This document shows, piece after piece, positions 46,351 to 54,716 of a stretch of 64,000 nt of DNA. The stretch comes from Planctomycetota bacterium (GTDB lineage: Bacteria; Planctomycetota; Phycisphaerae; UBA1845). The notes under the pieces are model-generated. The model was not told where the DNA came from. It saw only the letters and a list, made by a program, of their open reading frames with translations, and did not search any database. Position 1 is the stretch's first letter; every line of letters starts with the position of its first letter. Position numbers and translations under genes: made by a program. The DNA lies in NCBI GenBank assembly GCA_024280855.1, contig JAJRPG010000082.1, positions 32,391 to 96,390 on the forward strand. Reading direction: 5' to 3'.

Positions 46351-46786
46351 TCAATATCGCCGCTCTATAACAAAATAGAACTTAGTTGGACCCGTGACGC
46401 TGACACCAATTGTAGCGACCATGATACTGTACAGACAAGCCCAAGAGATTATCAAGCCATCATTATTGCTTGCAGGTCCAGTAATTGATGTGAAAACAGA
46501 TAGTTTAGTACCTGCCCATCCCGCCCTGAGTCCGATTTTTCTCGTGCCCCCAGCGCAAATCATTGATATTAAGCAAATCCCAGCCCACATATTCTCTGCC
46601 CCAAACCCCCTCATGCTGACGTCGAGCTTGGCCATGCTGCTTACCGCCGCCCACATATCGACCGACGTGAGGCTCATCCAATGTACCAATCGCCAAAGGC
46701 GAAACGCCCGGCGTCGCACACCCGGACACGAATACCAGCGACAAGTACATGACAGCTATCATTAAGATTTTCGTAAAATGGGGCAT
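46351..46786 (-). pseudogene. Small lipoprotein gene, apparently frameshifted
   Basis: One frame from ATG 46786 gives a lipoprotein leader (MPHFTKILMIAVMYLSLVFVSGC) and then PGVSPLAIGTLDEPHVGRYVGGG, after which it turns Arg/Gly/His-rich and stops at 46505. A second frame, open to 46351, reads across the same point as VSSMAKLDVSMRGFGAENMW and then GITGP-like and FYFVIERRY segments, which look more like real protein with two hydrophobic stretches. A one-base slip near the run GGGCGGCGG (about 46644-46652) would join them into about 144 residues. Genuine mutation, sequencing error and programmed slippage cannot be separated here. The start shares one base with the stop of the decaheme gene. Confidence 0.5.
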
Positions 46787-49700
46787 CAGTCCGTCCCTTG
46801 CGATATAGATTCACTAACCGGCTTTGCATGAACTTCGTTATCCACCTTATACACCTGCCCATCACGAAGATACATCCGCTGCTGCTCTTCAAGCGTAAAA
46901 GGCCGAGAACCAATTCGCCCAAAGACGGCTAACTGATTACCACTTTCATCGACAGCCCGATCGCGATCCAACCCTTTGGAGATAGCCAGCGCAGGACCGT
47001 GCGTGTGATAAGTAGCTATCAAACGTGGCACTAACTGTGGAATAAATCCACCGAAGCCCTCCGTACTTTTCGGCGAGGTCAACTGCAACACACGCAGCCC
47101 GTTATGACCATCAGCTACATAAGCAAACGCACTGTTGTTGGTCATGCCAACCTTTACATCGTAGACATCATCCATCTGGCCACCGGCATCAAACAATTGA
47201 TATAGCTGCGGCGATTCCGGCTTTTCTATGTCGATTATCGCTAGGCCCTGCTTACCGCCTGCGACAAAAGCGTAAGTACGCGCCACATACAACCGCCGCG
47301 CATCTTCAAGTTCAATTACAGCGTCTTTCACCGGCACGGGGCGGTCCGGGAAAGTAATATCAACAACTTTCAAACCCTCGCTATCCGTCACGAACGCATA
47401 TCGAAATTGAATTGCTACCGCCCGCGGGTCTACAATAAATTCTCTCCCAACCTCACCGACAATTTTAGGCTCCGCAGGATTAGCCATATCAACCACCACC
47501 AACCCACGCTTGCAACAAATATAAGCATGCGTCCCAGCCAACGTCAGATGTACGGCTCCGTCTAACTTTCCTTCAGGATTAAAAGCTACGCCACGCTTGA
47601 GAAAATTATTCGTCGGATCGCCATCAAGCAATGTACCAACATGTGGATCACCAATCACCACCAGACCCTCAACCAAATCCGTCACATATAAAAAAGCATA
47701 GACAGGATGCACACGCTGCTCCTGGTTCACATGGTGAGGCCCAGGCTCTTCAAGCATAATCGCCCTTGGCTTGGTAGGATCATTCGACAATCTAGGCCTG
47801 GTCGGATCAACACCCAACGTCGTGGGACTCGCGATAGCTGTGGCAAATTTCGTTTTCACACCTAACTGCTGCCCCAACGGCGACACCGGCGCGGAAGTAA
47901 TTCGCTCACTAAACCCCTTATTGTCGATATTGGCTACGTCGTAAGCATAAAAGCCGCCATCCTCCCGCGCGGTATACAAATACTCTCCACGCAACTGAAG
48001 ATCAACGATACGCCCTTCCCCCTTATACCAACCATCATTCAAGCCGTGATGATGAGCCTCTTTGAGCTGCTCATGTCGTGCCATGTGCTTGGCATATTCA
48101 TCGGGATAAGCCAAGGCATGGAGATCACTCCCAATCACGGCCTGAGGCTCTTCCCGCTCTGTCACGACCACCGCTTCAAGCCCCTCTTCACCCGTCGCTA
48201 CATACACATACCGACCCAGAAAATTCACAAAATTCGTACCGTGCAACAACACCTGAGCCATCCACGCATTATTATCATCATTCTTGGATAGATGACACTC
48301 CGTGCATTGTCTGGACTCTCGCTTACGCACAGCATGAGGGAAATGAGGATTAAACGCCTGCCCGCTAAACCCCTCAGCCGAGATAGTCTGCTGCTGCGAA
48401 TATAACCATTCACGATTCGCATTCGCCGAACCAACAATCACTGCACTGGACGACCTTACGGGGGCAATCTTTTTACCCTTAACCGTGGAATCTCGCCCTA
48501 ACATAAATACATCATCGCGCAACACCTGATAGTTATACGTCGTAAAGTTGCGCAAAATCTCACCTTCATTGTGCAGCATCGGCACACGAAAGTTTGATCG
48601 CATCGGCAAATGGCAGCCAAAACAACTCGTCATCCACGAAGTATGGCAGGCATAACATGTCATGTTGGAATTGCCGTGAGCCAGCTGAGACTCCGGGCAT
48701 GAAGCATCACCCCACTGCTTCCCACCTTTTTGCAGCGTCTTGGCATACGCGGCTTTTTCATTATACGAATCTGACGACGGGTCAACCGTATCTTTAATCT
48801 GAGGCACTTCCCATTTCACCTCGGCTTCAAGACTGGATTGTTGATAAAGCTTGTTGCCTATCCACTGAAAGCGCATGCCATAAGCTGTCTTACTCCGCCG
48901 CAAATCATTACCACCCGCAGGCCCGGACGTCGTCAATGTCGTCCGCGACGAAACCGTACCATGACAATCAATGCAATCAATCTCGATCGCATTTCTAACT
49001 TCGCTATACAGCTTGCCATCACCATGCACATCCTGTTCAAAATGACAGTCCACGCAGTGCATGCCACGCTCCAAATGAATATCTTTCAAATGAACCGGAT
49101 GACCAGGCGGCGGGTCTTCTTGCTTTTCAGATGAACGAAACGCCACAGCCTCTTGCAATTTTTTCGGAGTCACAGGCTCCACCACTTCGCCATCATGGTC
49201 CAGCAACTTGCCCTTGCGATTTTGCTTAAACACCGCCCGAAAAACCCAGCCATGCCCATGAAAATCGGCGAACTGAGCCTTGTCCATCTTGCTATTCAAA
49301 TCTGTCAAATTATTCAAAAATGATTCGGTCGCCACATCATCATTATGATCTTTCTCGCCGGGCCAAAGGTCTGACCAGAATCCACGAACAGACGATGCCT
49401 CCGGGTTAGCCATCAAGCTATTTACATACTCCTCAGCCGTGGGGTATTGCTGCTCCTTAGGATACATCAACTCACCATGCGTTTCATTATCCCACCACAT
49501 AAATCCCAGATAAGTATTGGCGAACGAAGTACCCGGATGAACATGACAAATCACGCACTGACTCGACGGCGGAGACCGCGTAAACTGATGTTTGATCGGA
49601 TGGCCCGATTCTGTTTTATCAATCGTCGGATCAACCGTCGCGGACTTTCCACAATTCCCAAACTTTCCAAACGCGCCGGAATGAACAGGTGACCGATCGT

Positions 49701-50742
49701 TGGCATAAACCACATGACAAGACGTACAACCACTATGGCGATAATCACCCGGATGATCGTTCGTACCCATAAAATACAGCAATGGATCAAGTAGACGAAG
49801 CTTTTGAATACCCAGAAATACCGGGTCCGTAGCTAACTGAGTCCCCAGCCCCCGATCACTGAGCTTCATATCAGGCTTGCCCGGTTCTTCAAACGGATTC
49901 GGTAAACCAACCTCAAGTTCCAATCGCTGCACCTTGCCGCCTCGCTCAAACGAGCGCAGAATATTACCCATCTGAGTAATCTCCCACCTTGGTAGCGGGT
50001 CAAGATAATCTATCACACCTCTCGCACGCTCTTCGTCCGTCGGAGGCGGGGTCGTATAAATTCGTTGCGGCACACCTTCGGGAGAATAACTCTCTCCAAA
50101 ACGCGCTAACTTAGAGGGATAACTACCATTGTTATACATCACCGCAGCCCACAACTGCGCGCCGTGCGTCATCATCGACTTACGCACTCGGTCCACAATT
50201 TCGTAATGACACTGCCCACAAGTACGGTCCGCGACTCGAAGATCACCCGGATTGATAAACTGAATAAAATCCGGGTCTTCAAAATTAAGCAGCGTATAAG
50301 TCCGCTGTGGATTAGCCGATGAATACTGCCCCGTCTCAGGATTTTCCCAAGCCTTGGAAAATCGCGGCGCAACATGGGCCTGCTTCATAAGCGAAAGATA
50401 ATCTTCCCCGTAAGGCCGAGCATTGGACATCTCGTCAGGCTTAACAAAACTAGCGTCACCACCGTGACAGTCAATGCACCCAATCGCAAAATCTTCCAGC
50501 TCGTGCATCGTGCGTGAATCGGTCTGCGTATGACAACTCAAACAACCACGGTTAGCCTCATCAGCTTCGGCCTGCGTCGAATGTAGCATCACACGCGTCG
50601 GAGCTTCTTCAACCCGTTGCGCATGGGCAGCTAGCTGCTGTTTGTCGGGGGGCTGTGGAAGCGGCAAAGGCTGACACGCAACGACCACCATCATCGCCAG
50701 GCCTATGAAAGCACTAAAACCTAATAGAATTCCTCTACGCAT
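46786..50742 (-). CDS. Decaheme cytochrome-LVIVD beta-propeller lipoprotein
   Basis: A 1318-residue protein. The leader MRRGILLGFSAFIGLAMMVVVAC has a lipobox-like end. Ten CxxCH sites lie in the first 840 residues: CLSCH, CIDCH, CGQCH, CTSCH, CVICH, CVDCH, CIDCH, CYACH, CFGCH and CTECH. From about 930 to 1270 repeats of the LVIVD type follow (LYTAREDGGFYAYDV, AYICCKRGLVVVDMANP, AFVTDSEGLKVVDITFP, AFVAGGKQGLAIIDIEKP, AYVADGHNGLRVLQL), which should fold as a beta-propeller. An outer-membrane-anchored multiheme protein next to a beta-barrel gene is the arrangement of porin-cytochrome electron conduits. Its substrate, soluble or mineral, is unknown. Confidence 0.88.
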   Translation of the reverse strand: MRRGILLGFSAFIGLAMMVVVACQPLPLPQPPDKQQLAAHAQRVEEAPTRVMLHSTQAEADEANRGCLSCHTQTDSRTMHELEDFAIGCIDCHGGDASFVKPDEMSNARPYGEDYLSLMKQAHVAPRFSKAWENPETGQYSSANPQRTYTLLNFEDPDFIQFINPGDLRVADRTCGQCHYEIVDRVRKSMMTHGAQLWAAVMYNNGSYPSKLARFGESYSPEGVPQRIYTTPPPTDEERARGVIDYLDPLPRWEITQMGNILRSFERGGKVQRLELEVGLPNPFEEPGKPDMKLSDRGLGTQLATDPVFLGIQKLRLLDPLLYFMGTNDHPGDYRHSGCTSCHVVYANDRSPVHSGAFGKFGNCGKSATVDPTIDKTESGHPIKHQFTRSPPSSQCVICHVHPGTSFANTYLGFMWWDNETHGELMYPKEQQYPTAEEYVNSLMANPEASSVRGFWSDLWPGEKDHNDDVATESFLNNLTDLNSKMDKAQFADFHGHGWVFRAVFKQNRKGKLLDHDGEVVEPVTPKKLQEAVAFRSSEKQEDPPPGHPVHLKDIHLERGMHCVDCHFEQDVHGDGKLYSEVRNAIEIDCIDCHGTVSSRTTLTTSGPAGGNDLRRSKTAYGMRFQWIGNKLYQQSSLEAEVKWEVPQIKDTVDPSSDSYNEKAAYAKTLQKGGKQWGDASCPESQLAHGNSNMTCYACHTSWMTSCFGCHLPMRSNFRVPMLHNEGEILRNFTTYNYQVLRDDVFMLGRDSTVKGKKIAPVRSSSAVIVGSANANREWLYSQQQTISAEGFSGQAFNPHFPHAVRKRESRQCTECHLSKNDDNNAWMAQVLLHGTNFVNFLGRYVYVATGEEGLEAVVVTEREEPQAVIGSDLHALAYPDEYAKHMARHEQLKEAHHHGLNDGWYKGEGRIVDLQLRGEYLYTAREDGGFYAYDVANIDNKGFSERITSAPVSPLGQQLGVKTKFATAIASPTTLGVDPTRPRLSNDPTKPRAIMLEEPGPHHVNQEQRVHPVYAFLYVTDLVEGLVVIGDPHVGTLLDGDPTNNFLKRGVAFNPEGKLDGAVHLTLAGTHAYICCKRGLVVVDMANPAEPKIVGEVGREFIVDPRAVAIQFRYAFVTDSEGLKVVDITFPDRPVPVKDAVIELEDARRLYVARTYAFVAGGKQGLAIIDIEKPESPQLYQLFDAGGQMDDVYDVKVGMTNNSAFAYVADGHNGLRVLQLTSPKSTEGFGGFIPQLVPRLIATYHTHGPALAISKGLDRDRAVDESGNQLAVFGRIGSRPFTLEEQQRMYLRDGQVYKVDNEVHAKPVSESISQGTD

Positions 50743-50754
50743 ATCGCTATCCTG

Positions 50755-52659
50755 TCAGAACGTAAGCGTCATCGTCGCAAACGCAGAGTACAAAGTTTCG
50801 TCCGTCTCAAAAATCTGCTCAAAACCCTCACCAGGCCAAAACGCCGCTAGGCCAATATTCATAATTACGTTGTTATTCAAATAGGGTCGATACTGGATGC
50901 CCACGCTAACATCCGCGCCAATCTCCCGACTAATCCCTGGCTGTTGCAAGAACAATTCCAACGAGTCGGTATGCGCAAACCACATATAATTAGCATTAAC
51001 AATCGCTTTTAACTTGGGCGTAATTTCAACATCAACTCCGCCATTAACCAGGAACAAACCAGGATTCACAAAGTTAGCCTGTCCCTCGGTTTTGCTCGCC
51101 GTCAAATCTGGAAACAAACTATTGCGATTCACTAAATTGACGCCCATCAATTTAATTGCTTGTCGGTTCCAAAAGCTGAAAGGCCCGCCTGCAAAATTAG
51201 GGTTATCGAAAATGCCGTCAAAACCACGCGCTTCTAAATCCTGCGGGGAACGATCGCCTGACGCCCACAAAAACGACGCCCGCCAACGCACCCAGTCATA
51301 CTCAATGGACGCCTCGACCGCAGCCATCTGCGCGTTAATCGTCACCTTCTGACCGGCAAGCGGATTAAAATCATCACGACCGAGTGCCCAATAGAAAGCA
51401 TGAGTCAGATTCATACGACCTATATGACCATCACCCGTCCAGCCAAAATATGCCACCTTCACGTCACGAGGCGTAAAGCTCCCAATCGGGTCAGGCCTGG
51501 TAAGAAAACCATTTTTATCGAAGTGCAATTCCTCCTTGCCCTGGTCGTCATGACTATAATGAAAAGAAAACTGCGTGGTATACCCCTTCCGCCATGTGGG
51601 AGGCAGCCATTCATAATCCAGCGAATCCTGAATGTAGTAGTTCGCAATAACCACCTGCTGATGACGAGCCTCGAAGGTGTTCAAATCGCTATTGGTATCC
51701 TTTTCCGCCTGATAAAAATAAACTACATTCCACTGATTACGATTGGAATCCGAGCTACCAAAAAGCCTAACACCCTGATTGACATCGTTATAAATAAAAC
51801 CACGAAAATCGCTGACAAAAGGCTGGCGTCCAATCCGTAAACTCACGAAATCATAATTAGGACTCACATCCGCCAGCTTGGTCTCTAAGAATAATTCCTG
51901 CAGTGCAAAATCTTTCCACCGACGAAGCACACCTTCACGCACATCGATATTCACCACGCCGCGTTCCTGCACGTCAAGGTGATTGATATTCAAAACTGGC
52001 GTGATTCGCAGCTTCCAATCAAAGGGCTTAAACGCTGCTGAGCCATGAAACAATTCGATACGCGCAATTAGATATTGATTAATAAACTGCTGTTCAGGTT
52101 TGCCAAAAAAAACACGGCTATCCCCTCGTACAGCACTCTCACCACTGGGCGTAGGCACACGACGAAATTCATACGTCGTATCACTAATGAGCGTCAGATT
52201 CATAAAGATGTTTTGCCCGATAATCGGATAGTCACCTTTAAGAACATTTTGGTTATACGGATCGTACCAATGCCCCGGCGTGTATTGATAATTCCCGCTA
52301 ACCGCCCCCATCGAAAAGCGATCTTTCGGGCTATGCCTACCCAAGCGGTCATAACTTGGAAAGCCAATCCGCCAACGATCACCAATCGGATAGGTATCAT
52401 CAGTAGGTTCAACACGAGGCCGAACACTCGATGGCCCGGCAAAACCTAAAGGGTCTCGTGGAGGATCGTAATCAACCCCACCAAGCGTTAAATCTACGTT
52501 CTTATCGACATCGGCAGAAGTGTTAGCAGGTTCGCTCGGCGCACGATCCCCTTCTTGTGCCAGCGCTTTGACAAAAGGAAAAACGCTGAAACAAAAAATC
52601 GTAACGAACCCGAGCATCCGGGATCGAGCTAGGTTTATTGGTTGGCGCGCTCGAACCAT
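50755..52659 (-). CDS. Outer-membrane beta-barrel protein (porin-like)
   Basis: About 634 residues from ATG 52659; an in-frame GTG at 52695 would add 12 residues. A signal peptide (RMLGFVTIFCFSVFPFVKALAQ) is followed by about 600 residues of alternating polar/hydrophobic strands rich in aromatic residues (WRIGFPSYDRLG, VVYFYQAEKD, TTQFSFHYSHDD, IVNANYMWFAH) and a C-terminal MTLTF, ending in Phe as barrel-assembly substrates do. Length would allow a large barrel of more than 20 strands. It is 12 bases upstream of the decaheme lipoprotein gene, so the two are likely co-made and may form an electron conduit; a plain porin is the alternative. Confidence 0.82.
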   Translation of the reverse strand: MVRARQPINLARSRMLGFVTIFCFSVFPFVKALAQEGDRAPSEPANTSADVDKNVDLTLGGVDYDPPRDPLGFAGPSSVRPRVEPTDDTYPIGDRWRIGFPSYDRLGRHSPKDRFSMGAVSGNYQYTPGHWYDPYNQNVLKGDYPIIGQNIFMNLTLISDTTYEFRRVPTPSGESAVRGDSRVFFGKPEQQFINQYLIARIELFHGSAAFKPFDWKLRITPVLNINHLDVQERGVVNIDVREGVLRRWKDFALQELFLETKLADVSPNYDFVSLRIGRQPFVSDFRGFIYNDVNQGVRLFGSSDSNRNQWNVVYFYQAEKDTNSDLNTFEARHQQVVIANYYIQDSLDYEWLPPTWRKGYTTQFSFHYSHDDQGKEELHFDKNGFLTRPDPIGSFTPRDVKVAYFGWTGDGHIGRMNLTHAFYWALGRDDFNPLAGQKVTINAQMAAVEASIEYDWVRWRASFLWASGDRSPQDLEARGFDGIFDNPNFAGGPFSFWNRQAIKLMGVNLVNRNSLFPDLTASKTEGQANFVNPGLFLVNGGVDVEITPKLKAIVNANYMWFAHTDSLELFLQQPGISREIGADVSVGIQYRPYLNNNVIMNIGLAAFWPGEGFEQIFETDETLYSAFATMTLTF

Positions 52660-52698
52660 GTGCGTCCATGCCTCTCGAGCAGACTCATTCCACACGAA

Positions 52699-52887
52699 CT
52701 ATTGGCCCAAAATACTATCCGTAACCTGATTCGCTATCTGAGAAAACGAACCAGCTAGGATTGGTTGAATAACCGGCGCAAGAAACTTGCCCGTGCCCGA
52801 CGGACAAGACAATCCAAGCAAACCGCCCGACGCCAAGAACAAGACCATTCGCTTGGCTGCTAATCTGTGAGTTCTTTTCAACTTCAC
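52699..52887 (-). CDS. Tiny putative lipoprotein heading the porin-cytochrome unit
   Basis: A 62-residue product starting at GTG 52887, with GGAG 9 bases upstream. The leader (KRMVLFLASGGLLGLSC) ends in a lipobox-like LLGLSC, leaving a mature peptide of about 35 residues, GTGKFLAPVIQPILAGSFSQIANQVTDSILGQ in two parts: a Pro-containing stretch and an amphipathic helix. Family unknown. It ends 40 bases before the barrel gene's ATG. Confidence 0.55.
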   Translation of the reverse strand: MKLKRTHRLAAKRMVLFLASGGLLGLSCPSGTGKFLAPVIQPILAGSFSQIANQVTDSILGQ

Positions 52888-53028
52888 TGTTTGACGCTCC
52901 TAGTCATTGACACGTTTCCTTACAGTCACAAACCCAGAACAGTAGAATCGTTTTTCAGAGTAGCTAACTACCAGATCAAAATCAAGCATCTCCTAAAAAA
53001 ATCTATTGACCTTTCTAATCAACCAGAC

Positions 53029-53058
53029 TTGACACTGCCTGCAATTCTAACATAACTT
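53029..53058 (+). promoter_or_regulatory. Candidate promoter for the GlcG-domain lipoprotein gene
   Basis: A perfect -35 TTGACA (53029-53034) is followed after 18 bases by TAACTT (53053-53058), a weak -10. It lies about 90 bases before ATG 53148 in the 260-base gap separating it from the divergent tiny lipoprotein gene. Confidence 0.35.
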
Positions 53059-53147
53059 CCCCATTACGTTGGCGTGATTATTCACGTTAAAATTTTAACG
53101 CGGTGCAAACGGTACGTTCTTAACGATTCTGTGAAAGCGAGTCGATC

Positions 53148-54707
53148 ATGTTACACATGGTGCGCACTATCTTACCAACCGCTTATCTTTTCACAGTTTT
53201 TCTATCAATATCCGGTTGTGGCCTACAATTCAGCAAACCCGGCGGCGCGACCCAACCACTCACCGCAGAAGAAGTTGACAGCATAATTCAAAAAGCCGCA
53301 GCCTCACTCAACAGTAACACGCTCGTCATCGCCGTAACAGACCGGGAAGGAAATGTGCTAGGCCTATTTCGCAAACCAGATGCGCCAGTACTCACCAAAG
53401 CACGATTAGCAGGCCGAGAAATCGAAGTCGATACCAATGAGTTAGCTATTTCCTTAGCCCGCACGGGAGCTTTTTTTAGCAACGACCAAGCCCCATTATC
53501 TTCACGCACCGTTAGGTTTATTAGTCGAGAACATTTCCCGCCAAACTTCGACGGCGCAGGCCGAACCGTCGGCGTGAAGAATACGCCATCGGGCGCGCTA
53601 TGGGATATCGAAAACACCAACCGAGGATGCCTGCTTAGCGATAATTTTATTCCAGGCCAGGAAGTCGCTCCAGCTATGTCATTAGACCGCACATCGTCTG
53701 GCCTTGGCGTAGCTACGATTCCTGGCGGCGTACCACTATTTAGAGGCATCACGGCTTTTAGTAGTCAACTTATTGGCGGTATAGGTGTTTGCGGCGTCTC
53801 GCCAGACTTGGCTGAAGTAGCAGCCGTAGCAGGCATGGCCGGCTTTGGCCCGGTGGTGGCTCCTCCCGGAGAAGTTTTTATCGACGGCGTTCGACTCCCA
53901 TTCGTAAATTCTTCCGCACCTTTTGGAACCATCCCAGGCTCAGCCGACGGTAATTACATCCCCATTCCTTCACTAGCAGACCCAGCCGAAATGGTCACTG
54001 GCCCGCAAGCAAGCCTTCGTGAAAACGTACCCGAAGGATGGTTAGTAGGCCCCAACGCCAGCGCCGAATTAAGTGCATCCCAGGTTCGCATCATTATCCA
54101 AAACGCTGTTTTCGAAGCCAATCGTGCCCGAGCAGCCATCCGCCTCCCCTTGGACAAACGAACGCGCATGGTCATAGCTGTCACTTCCCTCACCGGCGAT
54201 GTGCTAGGCCTATTTCGTATGCCAGACGCCACCGTCTTTAGCATAGATGTAGCCGTGACCAAAGCCCGCAACGTAACCTACCTAAGCGGACCAGACCGTT
54301 CCCCCGGCGACCTCCCCGGCTTACCGATGGGCGTCGCTGTCACCAATCGCACACTCCGCTTCTGCTCACAGCCATTTTTCCCGCCGGGCATCAGCGATTC
54401 TCTCCCCGGCCCTTTCGTCGCCCTGCGAAACAGGAACCGAGACGCACCCTGCACCCAAGGCTTTGACGACTCCGCCAACAGGCAAAGCGGCATAGTATTA
54501 TTCCCCGGCAGCGCACCATTATATCGCGGCGGCTTTTTCCTCGTCGGCGGTCTCGGCGTCAGTGGCGATGGCGTGGACCAGGATGATTTAGTCACCGCAG
54601 CAGGCACGCGCGGATTTGAACCAGCCCCATTTTTGCGTGCGGACCGATACAGAATCAGAGGCGTTACGCTGCCCTATCTAAAATTTCCCAGAGAACCATT
54701 CGAATAG
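53148..54707 (+). CDS. Lipoprotein with two GlcG/HbpS-like (DUF336) domains
   Basis: A 519-residue protein with lipoprotein leader (PTAYLFTVFLSISGC, Cys about 24). Two related halves carry the HbpS/GlcG signature: VDSIIQKAAASLNSNTLVIAVTDREGNVLGLFRKPDAP (in two parts, from about 43) and VRIIIQNAVFEANRAR then MVIAVTSLTGDVLGLFRMPDAT (from about 313). Proteins of this family bind or respond to heme; some are extracellular redox sensors. Both halves are extended relative to single-domain members and contain FFPPGISD/HFPPNFDG motifs. Next to a multiheme cytochrome block on the other strand, a heme-related surface role is plausible but unproven. Confidence 0.8.
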   Translation: MLHMVRTILPTAYLFTVFLSISGCGLQFSKPGGATQPLTAEEVDSIIQKAAASLNSNTLVIAVTDREGNVLGLFRKPDAPVLTKARLAGREIEVDTNELAISLARTGAFFSNDQAPLSSRTVRFISREHFPPNFDGAGRTVGVKNTPSGALWDIENTNRGCLLSDNFIPGQEVAPAMSLDRTSSGLGVATIPGGVPLFRGITAFSSQLIGGIGVCGVSPDLAEVAAVAGMAGFGPVVAPPGEVFIDGVRLPFVNSSAPFGTIPGSADGNYIPIPSLADPAEMVTGPQASLRENVPEGWLVGPNASAELSASQVRIIIQNAVFEANRARAAIRLPLDKRTRMVIAVTSLTGDVLGLFRMPDATVFSIDVAVTKARNVTYLSGPDRSPGDLPGLPMGVAVTNRTLRFCSQPFFPPGISDSLPGPFVALRNRNRDAPCTQGFDDSANRQSGIVLFPGSAPLYRGGFFLVGGLGVSGDGVDQDDLVTAAGTRGFEPAPFLRADRYRIRGVTLPYLKFPREPFE

Positions 54708-54716
54708 GATCGAACA

